This document shows positions 25,809 through 34,437 of a stretch of DNA of 64,000 nucleotides, one piece after another (position 1 is the first letter of the stretch; each line of letters starts with the position of its first letter). Below the pieces are notes generated by a model. That model did no database searches. It worked only from the letters and a program-made list of their open reading frames with translations, and was not told where the DNA came from. This stretch comes from JBBKWH01 sp037968855. GTDB taxonomy: Bacteria > Pseudomonadota > Gammaproteobacteria > Pseudomonadales > Moraxellaceae. The stretch covers positions 35,430-99,429 of the forward strand of contig JBBKWH010000087.1 of NCBI GenBank assembly GCA_037968855.1. The letters run 5' to 3'. Position numbers and translations under genes: made by a program.

Positions 25809-26268
25809 GCGTCGCTAACGGTCTTAAGCGTGTTTCATGGCTATGCTGGGCGTATGCGCCGCTTTCGGGCTCAAAGGGATGATCCACCGTTTGCACGCTG
25901 AGCCCTAACCCTTCGACCATTTCGGCTAACACATGATCCGGCTCAAAATACAGCGCGGTTGGCGTTAGCATCAGTGGCACATGTCGATTGCCCAAATGGT
26001 AGGCAGCCTTGAGTAAATCAAACGGATTGGCCGTACTGACTTGCATCAAACGCTCAGGTGCGGCCAACACTTGCAATGCTTGACCATCCACCGTGGCAAT
26101 CCATGCACCACTGCGCAACACGCCAGTACGTGGCAGATCCACGCCAATATCATCACCATTGACTAAGGTGGCGCGAAAGCGGCTTTTTTGACGGGTGTCA
26201 AAGGTCAGCGCAATACTGGCGTGCTCGCCATCGGGTGCGTTGTTTAGGCGTTGGGTGTAGAGGTTCAT
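25798..26268 (-). CDS. ureE: urease nickel metallochaperone UreE
   Basis: A 156-residue protein with the UreE N-terminal peptide-binding domain (LTFDTRQKSRFRATLVNGDDIGVDLPRTGVL) and metal-binding domain (AAYHLGNRHVPLML, with the conserved His, then LEPDHVLAEM-type helix). The C-terminal tail holds only a few His residues (QHSHETRL, THGH) and not the long poly-His tail of Klebsiella. It lies about 130 bases after ureC, with a hairpin repeat between them. Confidence 0.94.
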   Translation of the reverse strand: MNLYTQRLNNAPDGEHASIALTFDTRQKSRFRATLVNGDDIGVDLPRTGVLRSGAWIATVDGQALQVLAAPERLMQVSTANPFDLLKAAYHLGNRHVPLMLTPTALYFEPDHVLAEMVEGLGLSVQTVDHPFEPESGAYAQHSHETRLRPLATHGH

Positions 26269-26356
26269 GCAAAAATTCCGTGATCAAAATAGTAAAAACC
26301 TATAAAGATGTGTAGATCCCTATGCCCAGAGGAAGAGCGGATAAAAACCTTCTATT

Positions 26357-26392
26357 GTCACACCTTTTCCTCTTAGGAAAAGGCTGGGGTGA
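26357..26392. repeat. intergenic hairpin between ureC and ureE
   Basis: CCTTTTCC (26363-26370) pairs with GGAAAAGG (26376-26383) across TCTTA; an outer TCAC and GGTGA can extend the stem imperfectly. It begins seven bases after the ureC stop. Such short imperfect palindromes are common dispersed intergenic repeats, but only this copy is in the window. It could stabilise the upstream ureABC mRNA or reduce read-through into ureEFG. Confidence 0.6.
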
Positions 26393-26398
26393 GATGTC

Positions 26399-28099
26399 TT
26401 AAAACAAAAAGTACCGCTGCGCCAGCGGCAACACATCCGCAGGCTCACAGGTCAAATGCACGCCATCGGCCTTAACGATATAGGTTTCTGGGTCAACCTC
26501 CATCACAGGTAGATAGTCGTTCAGCTTCATATCTGTTTTGCGCAAGGTGCGCGTGCCAAACACCGGACTGATCATTTTCTTTAGGCCCAGCTTGGCGGGT
26601 AAGCCCTCATCAATCGCTACCTGCGACAAAAAGGTCAGGCAGGATTGATGCACACCTTCAGGCAATGCACCAAACATCGGGCGATAATGCACCGGCTGCG
26701 GCGTTGGAATCGACGCGTTAATGTCACCCATCGGTGCGGCGGCAATCATGCCGCCTTTGATAATCATTGATGGTTTGACACCAAAAAACGGCGGTTTCCA
26801 CAACACCAAATCGGCCAGCTTGCCCACTTCAACCGAGCCAACCTCATGCGCCAAACCATGGGTCAGCGCGGGGTTAATGGTGTATTTGGCGATATAGCGT
26901 TTGATGCGATAGTTGTCGTTTTGGTCGTTGTCTTCTGGCAGTGCGCCGCGTTGCACTTTCATTTTGTGCGCGGTTTGCCATGTGCGAATCACCACTTCGC
27001 CCACTCGCCCCATCGCCTGACTGTCACTGCTCATCATCGACAACGCACCCAAGTCTTGCAAAATATCTTCGGCGGCAATGGTTTCGCGCCGGATGCGGCT
27101 TTCGGCAAACGCCACATCTTCGGCAATGGCGGGATCAAGGTGATGACAGACCATCAGCATGTCGAGGTGTTCATCAATGGTGTTGATGGTGTATGGCCGT
27201 GTCGGATTGGTTGAGGACGGCAACACGTTAGACTGACCAATCGCCTTGAGAATATCGGGCGCATGGCCGCCACCTGCACCTTCGGTGTGGTAGGTGTGAA
27301 TAGTGCGATCTTTAAAAGCCGCTAAAGTCGCCTCCAAAAACCCGCCTTCATTTAAGGTGTCGGTATGGATCGCCACTTGCACATCAAAACGATCCGCCAC
27401 GCTTAAACAGTTATCAATGGCTGCCGGTGTAGTGCCCCAATCTTCGTGCAGTTTTAGCCCGACTGCACCCGCGCGAATTTGCTCTTCAATCGGTTGCGGT
27501 AGGCTGACGTTACCTTTGCCGAGCAAACCAATATTCATCGGTAGGCTGTCGATGGCTTGTAACATGCGCGCCAAATGCCACGGGCCAGGGGTCACCGTGG
27601 TGGCGCTGGTGCCCGCCGCAGGGCCAGTGCCACCACCGATCATGGTGGTGATGCCGGACATTAATGCCGTTTCGACTTGCTGTGGGCAAATCCAATGAAT
27701 ATGCGTATCGACCCCGCCTGCGGTTAAAATTTGTCCTTCGCCAGCAATGACTTCGGTGGCTGCGCCCAGCGGAATATCGACATTGGGCTGAATATCGGGA
27801 TTTCCGGCTTTACCAATTCGCCAAATACGGCCATCTTTAATGCCCACGTCTGCTTTGACAATACCCCACCAATCGACAATTAAAGCATTGGTGATTACGG
27901 TGTCAGCCACCTCGTCGGCCAGCAATTGCGACTGACCCATGCCGTCGCGAATCACTTTGCCGCCACCAAATTTGACTTCTTCGCCGTAGGTGGTCAGGTC
28001 TTGTTCGACTTGCAAGATCAAAGCGGTATCGGCCAAACGCACGCGGTCGCCGGTGGTGGGGCCAAACATTTCGCTATATGCGCGACGCGACATTTTCAT
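26399..28099 (-). CDS. ureC: urease alpha (catalytic) subunit
   Basis: A 566-residue urease subunit that hydrolyses urea to ammonia and carbamate at a dinickel site. The nickel ligands are all visible: His133 and His135 (THIHWICPQQ), the carbamylated Lys216 (GAVGLKLHEDWG), His245 (VAIHTDTLNE), His271 (IHTYHTEGAGGGH) and Asp359 (MMSSDSQAMG); the mobile-flap His is in VCHHLDP (319/320). All catalytic residues are intact, so the enzyme should be active. The start overlaps the ureB stop by four bases. Confidence 0.99.
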   Translation of the reverse strand: MKMSRRAYSEMFGPTTGDRVRLADTALILQVEQDLTTYGEEVKFGGGKVIRDGMGQSQLLADEVADTVITNALIVDWWGIVKADVGIKDGRIWRIGKAGNPDIQPNVDIPLGAATEVIAGEGQILTAGGVDTHIHWICPQQVETALMSGITTMIGGGTGPAAGTSATTVTPGPWHLARMLQAIDSLPMNIGLLGKGNVSLPQPIEEQIRAGAVGLKLHEDWGTTPAAIDNCLSVADRFDVQVAIHTDTLNEGGFLEATLAAFKDRTIHTYHTEGAGGGHAPDILKAIGQSNVLPSSTNPTRPYTINTIDEHLDMLMVCHHLDPAIAEDVAFAESRIRRETIAAEDILQDLGALSMMSSDSQAMGRVGEVVIRTWQTAHKMKVQRGALPEDNDQNDNYRIKRYIAKYTINPALTHGLAHEVGSVEVGKLADLVLWKPPFFGVKPSMIIKGGMIAAAPMGDINASIPTPQPVHYRPMFGALPEGVHQSCLTFLSQVAIDEGLPAKLGLKKMISPVFGTRTLRKTDMKLNDYLPVMEVDPETYIVKADGVHLTCEPADVLPLAQRYFLF

Positions 28100-28425
28100 G
28101 ATGATTGCTCCTGATTGCCATCCAACGCACCCATCACCCGACCGGCAAAGCCATACACCGCACGCAAGCCCGCCAACGCAACCAATTCAACACGACGCGT
28201 TTGCCCTGCTTCAAAGCGCACCGCTGTGCCTGCCGGAATGTTTAACCGAAAGCCCCGCGCCGCCGCCCGATCAAACGTCAGGCTGTCGTTGACTTCAAAA
28301 AAATGAAAATGTGAGCCAATTTGTACCGGACGGTCGCCAGTATTACTGACGTCTACCGATACGGTGGTACGTCCAACATTTAATTCAATCTCGCCTGCTG
28401 CGGGTAGAATTTCACCAACGATCAT
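28096..28425 (-). CDS. ureB: urease beta subunit
   Basis: A 109-residue structural subunit starting MIVGEILPAAGEIELNVGR, with the conserved NTGDRPVQIGSHFHFFEVN and LTFDRAAARGFRLNIPAGTAVRFEAGQ blocks. It assembles with UreA and UreC into the urease trimer. It is a separate gene, not fused to UreA as in Helicobacter. It is followed by ureC with an ATGA overlap. Confidence 0.98.
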   Translation of the reverse strand: MIVGEILPAAGEIELNVGRTTVSVDVSNTGDRPVQIGSHFHFFEVNDSLTFDRAAARGFRLNIPAGTAVRFEAGQTRRVELVALAGLRAVYGFAGRVMGALDGNQEQSS

Positions 28426-28479
28426 GGGTCCGATCCTTTATTGATTTGTACGGGGCAATGTGGTGTTCAAAGCGTAGGG

Positions 28480-28782
28480 TTATAAAATCGGCTGATGCAC
28501 CGTGACCAATTTTGAGCCATCCGGAAATGTCGCTTCCACTTGCACTTCGGCCACCATATCAGCGATGCCATCCATCACGTCATCACGGGTGAGTAAGGTC
28601 GTGCCGTAGTGCATCAGATCGGCCACCGTGCGGCCATCGCGTGCGCCCTCCAGCAAGGCCGCCGCAATATAGGCCACTGCTTCGGGATAATTGAGCTTTA
28701 AACCACGTGCTTTACGCCGCTCGGCCACTAGACCTGCGGTAAAAATCAGCATTTTGTCTTTTTCGGCAGGGGTAAGTTCCAT
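28480..28782 (-). CDS. ureA: urease gamma subunit
   Basis: A 100-residue subunit with the family start MELTPAEKDKMLIFTAGLVAERRKARGLKLNYPEAVAYI and the typical AALLEGARDGRTVADLM and VQVEATFPDGSKLVTVHQPI blocks. It is the first structural urease gene, 54 bases before ureB. The gene upstream is the NlpC/P60-like hydrolase and not ureD, which is unusual. Confidence 0.98.
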   Translation of the reverse strand: MELTPAEKDKMLIFTAGLVAERRKARGLKLNYPEAVAYIAAALLEGARDGRTVADLMHYGTTLLTRDDVMDGIADMVAEVQVEATFPDGSKLVTVHQPIL

Positions 28783-28837
28783 AGATGATGCTCGTCTAAA
28801 ATCAATTACATGAAGAAAAAAATGCTAGACCCACAAG

Positions 28838-29461
28838 CTAACGCACGCGGCCTAATAGATACAACTGCTCAGACTGCCAGATGCTTGCGGGGCTAATAAA
28901 GCCGCGCTGATCGACATGTAAGGCAATCCCCGCATGGGCAAAGCATGCGTACACCAACTCAGAGCATAACAGTCGTGTCTTCGGCGTTTGCATGACTGAG
29001 ATGTCCGATGTTGGCTTGTTTTTCAACAGGCAACTCATCACGTTAATCAATCCTGTATACGCAAAACCCAAACCCACCTGCTGCCGCGCATACTGCTGAA
29101 TCATGTTGCGTTGTAACACGCTGATTCCTGCATAGCGTGCAATGGCCAACAGACCGGCATAGCCCAAAATCGTTTCATGCTTGCCAATAAAGGTGTCAAA
29201 TGGCAACAAGCGCGCACCCGTCAGCGCATAGCAATCTAACACCAATAGCTCATCACCCAAGCGAACCACCATACCCAGATGACTCCATGCCGAGTCGGTC
29301 AAGTGTTGAATCACTTTGGACAACAGCGCATGACCAGAGGCAAAAATCAAATCACCGGTTTGCAGCGCAGGCAATTGTGACGGATCAACACACGCTAGCT
29401 GCATCAGTTCGGCGCAGGTCTGAATCTTGATGGTCTGTTGCGGTTGGATAAAAATGCTCAT
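28838..29461 (-). CDS. NlpC/P60-like (YiiX-type) cysteine hydrolase in the urease operon
   Basis: A 207-residue protein with the permuted papain-like layout of YiiX/YebB proteins: an early GDLIFASGHALLSKVIQ strand, the catalytic His in SAWSHLGMVVRLGDELLVLDCY (about residue 80) and, near the C-terminus, the Cys in LLCSELVYACFAHAGI (about residue 168). Members cleave amide or thioester bonds in peptides or lipids; no substrate is known for this type. There is no signal peptide. It lies between ureD and ureA, 55 bases before ureA and 108 bases after ureD, in the same direction, so it is probably co-transcribed with urease. Confidence 0.78.
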   Translation of the reverse strand: MSIFIQPQQTIKIQTCAELMQLACVDPSQLPALQTGDLIFASGHALLSKVIQHLTDSAWSHLGMVVRLGDELLVLDCYALTGARLLPFDTFIGKHETILGYAGLLAIARYAGISVLQRNMIQQYARQQVGLGFAYTGLINVMSCLLKNKPTSDISVMQTPKTRLLCSELVYACFAHAGIALHVDQRGFISPASIWQSEQLYLLGRVR

Positions 29462-29569
29462 GACAGAAGCTCGTATGAAAGAAGATACGATGATTCTGCC
29501 TACACACTTAGCCTATCCGCCGGCTTCACAAGCTTACAGACATACTCCGTCCATCCGGTCCTACATCAC

Positions 29570-30466
29570 TTAAGTCCGCCAAATCCGCAAATATGCCTCA
29601 TCCAAATCTAACCACGCCCGCCGCAACGAGGCACGCATCGCCGCAAAGCCATCCAAACATTGCCGCGCATCATCGCCGACATAGCGCATCACTAATAGAT
29701 GATCCAAACGGGTAATCGCCATAGGAATTTTGCTGCGCACAATCAATTCATACATTTGGTCAATCAAGGCATCCATCTGTTGCGCGCTGCGCTGTGATTC
29801 TGGCGCAACCGCCCAAAAGGTGCCCATCAAACGATGACCAGCCAAACCGAGTGGCGAGGTCAACCAACGATCTCCACCTGCAATGGCCAAGCGATCATCC
29901 AGCAACAACTGCTCACCCTGCCAAATCTGGGTCTGGCTGTTGTATAAGCCATCGGTAAAATACTCGTCACGCGAGGCCCGACCAATCAGCAACATGTCCC
30001 ACGCCATCAGGCAACTACTCTGCGCCAGATCAATCCGCACATGGCTATTGACCCGCGCACGGTCGTACAGCATGACTTCTTGCGGCAACCATTCCAGCAC
30101 GGCTTGTTCGCCAACGCGTAAATGCACGGTTTGCTCGGCCAAGCGACCATCGCTGCCATACCATTTACCCGCGCCAATGGTGGTCAGCACCGCATGGCTG
30201 TGCGCTCCTGCTTGCACATCAATCTCCAGCACATCACCACCAGCAATACCGGCTGGCGGATGCACCAAGATCGCATGACAAATCCCGTTGTCTTCTGGCC
30301 ATAACGCCTTTTGTACCCGTAGCGGGCCAACGTGCTTGCGATGGCGCAAAATGGTTCGCGCAGCTTGTACTTCAAAGTCCTGCATCTCAAAACCCAGCTC
30401 CAAACGCGCCTGCCACGACAGACTCGCCGATCTTGCGGGTGTAGCTGCTTGCTCAAATACCGTCAT
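29570..30466 (-). CDS. ureD: urease accessory protein UreD
   Basis: A 298-residue scaffold protein of urease activation, which binds apo-urease and recruits UreF and UreG. Recognisable blocks are LVHPPAGIAGGDVLEIDVQ, TTIGAGKWYGS and EWLPQEVMLYDRARVNSH. It is only 16 bases after the hydrolase gene upstream. The 108-base gap downstream separates it from the NlpC/P60-like gene. Confidence 0.95.
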   Translation of the reverse strand: MTVFEQAATPARSASLSWQARLELGFEMQDFEVQAARTILRHRKHVGPLRVQKALWPEDNGICHAILVHPPAGIAGGDVLEIDVQAGAHSHAVLTTIGAGKWYGSDGRLAEQTVHLRVGEQAVLEWLPQEVMLYDRARVNSHVRIDLAQSSCLMAWDMLLIGRASRDEYFTDGLYNSQTQIWQGEQLLLDDRLAIAGGDRWLTSPLGLAGHRLMGTFWAVAPESQRSAQQMDALIDQMYELIVRSKIPMAITRLDHLLVMRYVGDDARQCLDGFAAMRASLRRAWLDLDEAYLRIWRT

Positions 30467-30482
30467 GCGTTCTCATGCTTGT

Positions 30483-31580
30483 TTACTCTGTTGTTGCTGG
30501 CGCTTCATTGTTGGCTTTGGCAGAGGTTAAGAGTGAAAAATTCAAGCGATACCAATCATAATGCTGGCCGTCTTTGGCCAGATAGCCCACCGCCGGAAAC
30601 GGCAAATGCGCCCCTGCAATCAAGCGGCCTGCTTTGGCGGCATCGCTAAACACTTGCTGACGGGTATTGACGGCCTGCGCTGGGATGCTGTCGTAGGCAA
30701 TGGCAATACTTGGTTCGGCAAACTGAATGGCGTGATTATGAATCAAGTCGCCCAGCACAATCATCTGCGCATCGTCGGATTGAACCACATAACTGCTATG
30801 TCCTGCAGTATGGCCGTGGGTTGGCATGGCTTTAACACCTTCAGCAATCACATCTTTAGGGCCAAAAATCTTGAGCATCTGGCTGTCTTGATAAGGCTTA
30901 AGCACCCGCTGTGCAGTCTCAAAGGTACCTTTGCGCTTGGCCTGCTGGTCTTTGGGCAGTTTGGCTAAATTGGCATCATTGAGCCAAAAATTAGCTTCGT
31001 CTTTGGCCACATACACCATCGCATTGGGAAAAGTCTTGTTGTTGTCTTTATCGACCAAACCGCAGATATGATCGCCATGAAAATGGGTAATCAACACTTT
31101 ATTGATTTGGCTGGCCTGATAGCCTGATGCGGCCAGATTCTCTAACAAATGACCATTGGTCGGGCCACCACACGCGCCCATACCGGTATCAATCAATACC
31201 AACTCTTTGCCGGTATTGACCAAAAACGTATTCACCGCAGTCTCAATACCGCCGGTGCTATCAATGTGCTGGCGCTGCAATAATTGCTCAATCCGTTGCG
31301 GCTTGGCGGCAAACAGATCCGTGCCTAACCGGTTAAAACCGTCATTGACCACCGTCACTGTAAACTGGCCCAGTGGCAGATGATAATACGCGGGGACTTG
31401 TTGGCTGGGCATACTCACCGACGTTGCAGGCAAGACGCTAGGCACGGATTCGGCCATGCTTTGGACTGGCGAATAGGCCAACATAGCGATGGCCAAGGCT
31501 GACCACATCGACACTGACGCACGTCCGGTTAAAGCGGTTGAGGTCAAATCAAAAACCTCTGAATGGTTAAGCGCAGTCAT
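30483..31580 (-). CDS. exported metallo-beta-lactamase-fold hydrolase
   Basis: A 365-residue MBL-fold protein. A long N-terminal leader contains a hydrophobic segment (WSALAIAMLAYSPVQSMA) consistent with export. Metal ligands are HFHGDH (ITHFHGDHICGLV), a later His in MPTHGHTAGHSS, the Asp in IVLGDLIHNH, and a final His in IAGAHLPFPAVGYL. The arrangement is that of the lactonase/aryl-ester-type MBL hydrolases and not of beta-lactamases. ATG 31580 (GGAGTTGTT upstream) is preferred over an upstream start at 31694. It sits between urtE and ureD and so shares the urea cluster; its substrate is unknown. Confidence 0.85.
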   Translation of the reverse strand: MTALNHSEVFDLTSTALTGRASVSMWSALAIAMLAYSPVQSMAESVPSVLPATSVSMPSQQVPAYYHLPLGQFTVTVVNDGFNRLGTDLFAAKPQRIEQLLQRQHIDSTGGIETAVNTFLVNTGKELVLIDTGMGACGGPTNGHLLENLAASGYQASQINKVLITHFHGDHICGLVDKDNNKTFPNAMVYVAKDEANFWLNDANLAKLPKDQQAKRKGTFETAQRVLKPYQDSQMLKIFGPKDVIAEGVKAMPTHGHTAGHSSYVVQSDDAQMIVLGDLIHNHAIQFAEPSIAIAYDSIPAQAVNTRQQVFSDAAKAGRLIAGAHLPFPAVGYLAKDGQHYDWYRLNFSLLTSAKANNEAPATTE

Positions 31581-31729
31581 AACAACTCCAGTGTTGGCAA
31601 TGATCAAAGATAAGAACGACATAGACCGATCATGCCGATATTTTTGCCTGACACTACCAACAGCGTGCAGATTTGCTACCCAAGCCATACACAAGCAACC
31701 GTTGATCTGGCCTTGGGCATGTCACACGC

Positions 31730-32428
31730 TTAAATCGCCACTAAATCGCGGATATTTTTTTCGGCCATTTCGCTACCCACGCCGCTGGCGATCACTTCAC
31801 CGCGCGACATCACCACATAGCGGTCGGCCAATTCTTCGGCAAAGTCATAAAACTGCTCAACCAACACAATCGCCATATTGCCCTCATCGGCCAGCTTGCG
31901 AATCACTTTGCCAATGTCTTTGATAATCGACGGTTGAATGCCCTCGGTTGGCTCATCCAAAATCAGCACCCGAGGTTCGGCAGCCAGCGCACGGGCAATC
32001 GCCAATTGCTGCTGCTGCCCACCGGACAAATCACCCCCGCGCCGATGCTTCATTTCTTTGAGCACTGGAAACAACTCATATAGATGTTCCGGCACCCGTC
32101 GTGCCTTACTGCCCGAAAACCGCGCCATACCAATCAAGATGTTTTCTTCCACCGTCAGCATGGAAAAAATCTCGCGGCCTTGTGGCACATAGGCTAAACC
32201 TTGCCGCACACGGTTTTCTGGACTCAGCTTGCTGAGGTCGTGATCATCCAGACTAATCTGCCCGCTTTTGGCCGGTAACAAGCCCATCAGGCATTTGAGC
32301 AAGGTGGTTTTGCCCACGCCGTTACGGCCCAAAATCACCGTGCATTGACCAACCGGCGCATCAATGGTCACATCACGCAAAATATGACTGCCACCGTAAT
32401 ATTGATTTAAGCCTTTAATTTGTAACAT
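31730..32428 (-). CDS. urtE: urea ABC transporter ATP-binding protein UrtE
   Basis: A 232-residue LivF-type ATPase. Walker A GRNGVGKTT, signature LSGGQQQQLAIARAL and Walker B VLILDEPTEGIQPSII are intact. ATG 32428 has GAGGGG six bases upstream and gives the normal start MLQIKGLNQYYGGSHIL; an upstream in-frame ATG at 32452 is less likely. With UrtD it powers the high-affinity urea importer. Confidence 0.94.
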   Translation of the reverse strand: MLQIKGLNQYYGGSHILRDVTIDAPVGQCTVILGRNGVGKTTLLKCLMGLLPAKSGQISLDDHDLSKLSPENRVRQGLAYVPQGREIFSMLTVEENILIGMARFSGSKARRVPEHLYELFPVLKEMKHRRGGDLSGGQQQQLAIARALAAEPRVLILDEPTEGIQPSIIKDIGKVIRKLADEGNMAIVLVEQFYDFAEELADRYVVMSRGEVIASGVGSEMAEKNIRDLVAI

Positions 32429-32458
32429 CAGCGTCCCCTCAATGCGTTGCATCGCGTA

Positions 32459-33304
32459 TTAGCGGCCTAAGTATTTTTCGATCACGTCTTCGTTGGCTTG
32501 CACCTCGGCCAACGTGCCTTCGGCCAGCACTTGCCCTGCCGCCAACACCGTGACTTTGGTACTAATGGTGTCGATAAAGCTCATGTCATGCTCAACCACC
32601 ACCAAGGTGTGTTCTTTTTTCAGTTCCAGACACAACTCGGCGGTTCGCTCGGTTTCGTAGTCGGTCATACCGGCGACCGGCTCATCTAACAAGATCAAGG
32701 TCGGTTTTTGCATCAACAACATGCCGATCTCAAGCCACTGTTTTTGACCGTGCGACAGCAAACCGGCTTGTTTTTGCACCGCGTCTTTAAGGTTAATCCG
32801 CTGCAAGGTGTAATCGATGGCATCACGGGTTTCGCCCGATAGTTTGCCAAACAAGCTTTTGCGTACGGTCTTGTCTTTGGGTGCCGCCAGTAGCAGGTTT
32901 TCCATCACGCTAAACTGCTCAAACACGGTAGGTTTTTGAAATTTTCGCCCAATCCCTGCCTCGGCAATTTCTTCTGTACTCATCTTGGACAAATCATAGC
33001 TTTGACCAAAAAATGCTGTGCCAGCAGTGGGTCGGGTTTTGCCGGTAATCACGTCCATCAGGGTGGTTTTGCCCGCACCGTTTGGTCCAATAATGCAGCG
33101 CAACTCGCCCTCGTCGATATACAGCGATAGGTCATTCAGCGCCCGAAAGGCATCAAACCAAACGCTGACATTTTCGAGGTATAACGCCACCCCGTGGGTC
33201 ATATCTGCGCCTTCAGGCTTGACGCGTGTCGCACCTTGAACGCCATCGCGACCGCCATCATTCATGCTGCTTGGCGCATCACTCACTGCTAGATTAGCGC
33301 TCAT
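32459..33304 (-). CDS. urtD: urea ABC transporter ATP-binding protein UrtD
   Basis: A 281-residue LivG-type ATPase with Walker A GPNGAGKTT, the UrtD-typical signature LSHGQKQWLEIGMLL and Walker B LILLDEPVAGMTD. About 35 polar residues precede the conserved domain (VALYLENVSVWFDAFRALNDLSL), so a shorter start is possible. Its start overlaps the urtC stop by four bases. It acts at the cytoplasmic face of the UrtBC permease. Confidence 0.94.
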   Translation of the reverse strand: MSANLAVSDAPSSMNDGGRDGVQGATRVKPEGADMTHGVALYLENVSVWFDAFRALNDLSLYIDEGELRCIIGPNGAGKTTLMDVITGKTRPTAGTAFFGQSYDLSKMSTEEIAEAGIGRKFQKPTVFEQFSVMENLLLAAPKDKTVRKSLFGKLSGETRDAIDYTLQRINLKDAVQKQAGLLSHGQKQWLEIGMLLMQKPTLILLDEPVAGMTDYETERTAELCLELKKEHTLVVVEHDMSFIDTISTKVTVLAAGQVLAEGTLAEVQANEDVIEKYLGR

Positions 33305-34431
33305 TTGCTGCCCTCCTCTTGGCCTTCACTGGGCTTGATCGTCTGCTCAGCTACAGGCACTTCTGGCGTTTTTTTGCCAAGTTTCATTTTTTTGAGGGCG
33401 CCAATAATGCCATCGGGCAAAAACAGCGTGACCACAATAAACAAGCCACCCAAAATCAGCAGCCAAATTTCTGGAAAGGCCACAGTAAAGTAACTCTTTG
33501 CCCCATTGACCACGCCCGCACCAAGCAACGGGCCAATCAACGTGCCCCGACCGCCGGTTGCCACCCACACCGCCATCTCAATCGAACTGGTGGTGCTCAT
33601 TTCGCTGGGGTTAATAATGCCGACTTGTGGCACATATAACGCACCGGCAATCCCTGCAATCACCGCCGACAAAGTCCACGCCGACAGCTTGTACCACAGG
33701 GTGCGATAGCCCAGATATTGCAGGCGGTTTTCGCTATCACGAATCGCGCCCAACACCCGACCAAACGGCATCGACAACAAGCGACGCAAGCCGACATAGC
33801 ACAGCAGCAAGACCAACGCGGTGATAAAGCACAGCGCGACGCGTGTCGAAGGCGCGGTGACGGATTGGCCCAAAATGCTGGTAAAGCCAGTAAAGCCGTT
33901 ATTGCCACCAAAGCCGGTTTCGTTGCGAAAGAACAGCAAGGCTGCGGCAAAGGTCATGGCTTGGGTAATGATGGAAAAGTACACGCCTTTAATTTTGGAA
34001 CGAAAAGCAAAGTAACCAAAGATAAAGGCGATCAGCGCAGGCACAGCCACCACCAAAATCATCGACCACCAAAAATGCTGCGTACCAGCCCAGTACCACG
34101 GCATTTCTTTCCAATCCAAAAACACCATAAAGTCTGGCAAGCCTGTGCCACTGGCCTCACGCATCAGATACATGCCAAAGGCATAACCACCGAGCGCAAA
34201 GTACAAACCATGACCCAAACTTAAAATACCGGCATAACCCCAGACCAAATCCAAGGCCAACGCCACCAGCGCAAAACACATGATTTTGCCAATCAAAGTG
34301 AGCCAATAGGCCGACAAAAACAGCGCCGATGATTCTGGCAACAGATGAAACCACGGCAAAATCAACAACACCGCAAAACACAATCCAATCAAGACAGCAC
34401 TACGCGGCTTGTCAGCGAGCAATTGATACAT
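33301..34431 (-). CDS. urtC: urea ABC transporter permease UrtC
   Basis: A 376-residue LivM-type permease with about nine to ten membrane segments. Characteristic blocks are LDLVWGYAGILSLGHGLYFALGGYAFGMYLM, NETGFGGNNGFTGF and WVATGGRGTLIGPLLGAGVVNG. A short Lys/Glu-rich cytoplasmic tail ends the protein. It lies six bases after urtB and overlaps urtD. Confidence 0.95.
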   Translation of the reverse strand: MYQLLADKPRSAVLIGLCFAVLLILPWFHLLPESSALFLSAYWLTLIGKIMCFALVALALDLVWGYAGILSLGHGLYFALGGYAFGMYLMREASGTGLPDFMVFLDWKEMPWYWAGTQHFWWSMILVVAVPALIAFIFGYFAFRSKIKGVYFSIITQAMTFAAALLFFRNETGFGGNNGFTGFTSILGQSVTAPSTRVALCFITALVLLLCYVGLRRLLSMPFGRVLGAIRDSENRLQYLGYRTLWYKLSAWTLSAVIAGIAGALYVPQVGIINPSEMSTTSSIEMAVWVATGGRGTLIGPLLGAGVVNGAKSYFTVAFPEIWLLILGGLFIVVTLFLPDGIIGALKKMKLGKKTPEVPVAEQTIKPSEGQEEGSK

Positions 34432-34437
34432 GGTCGT

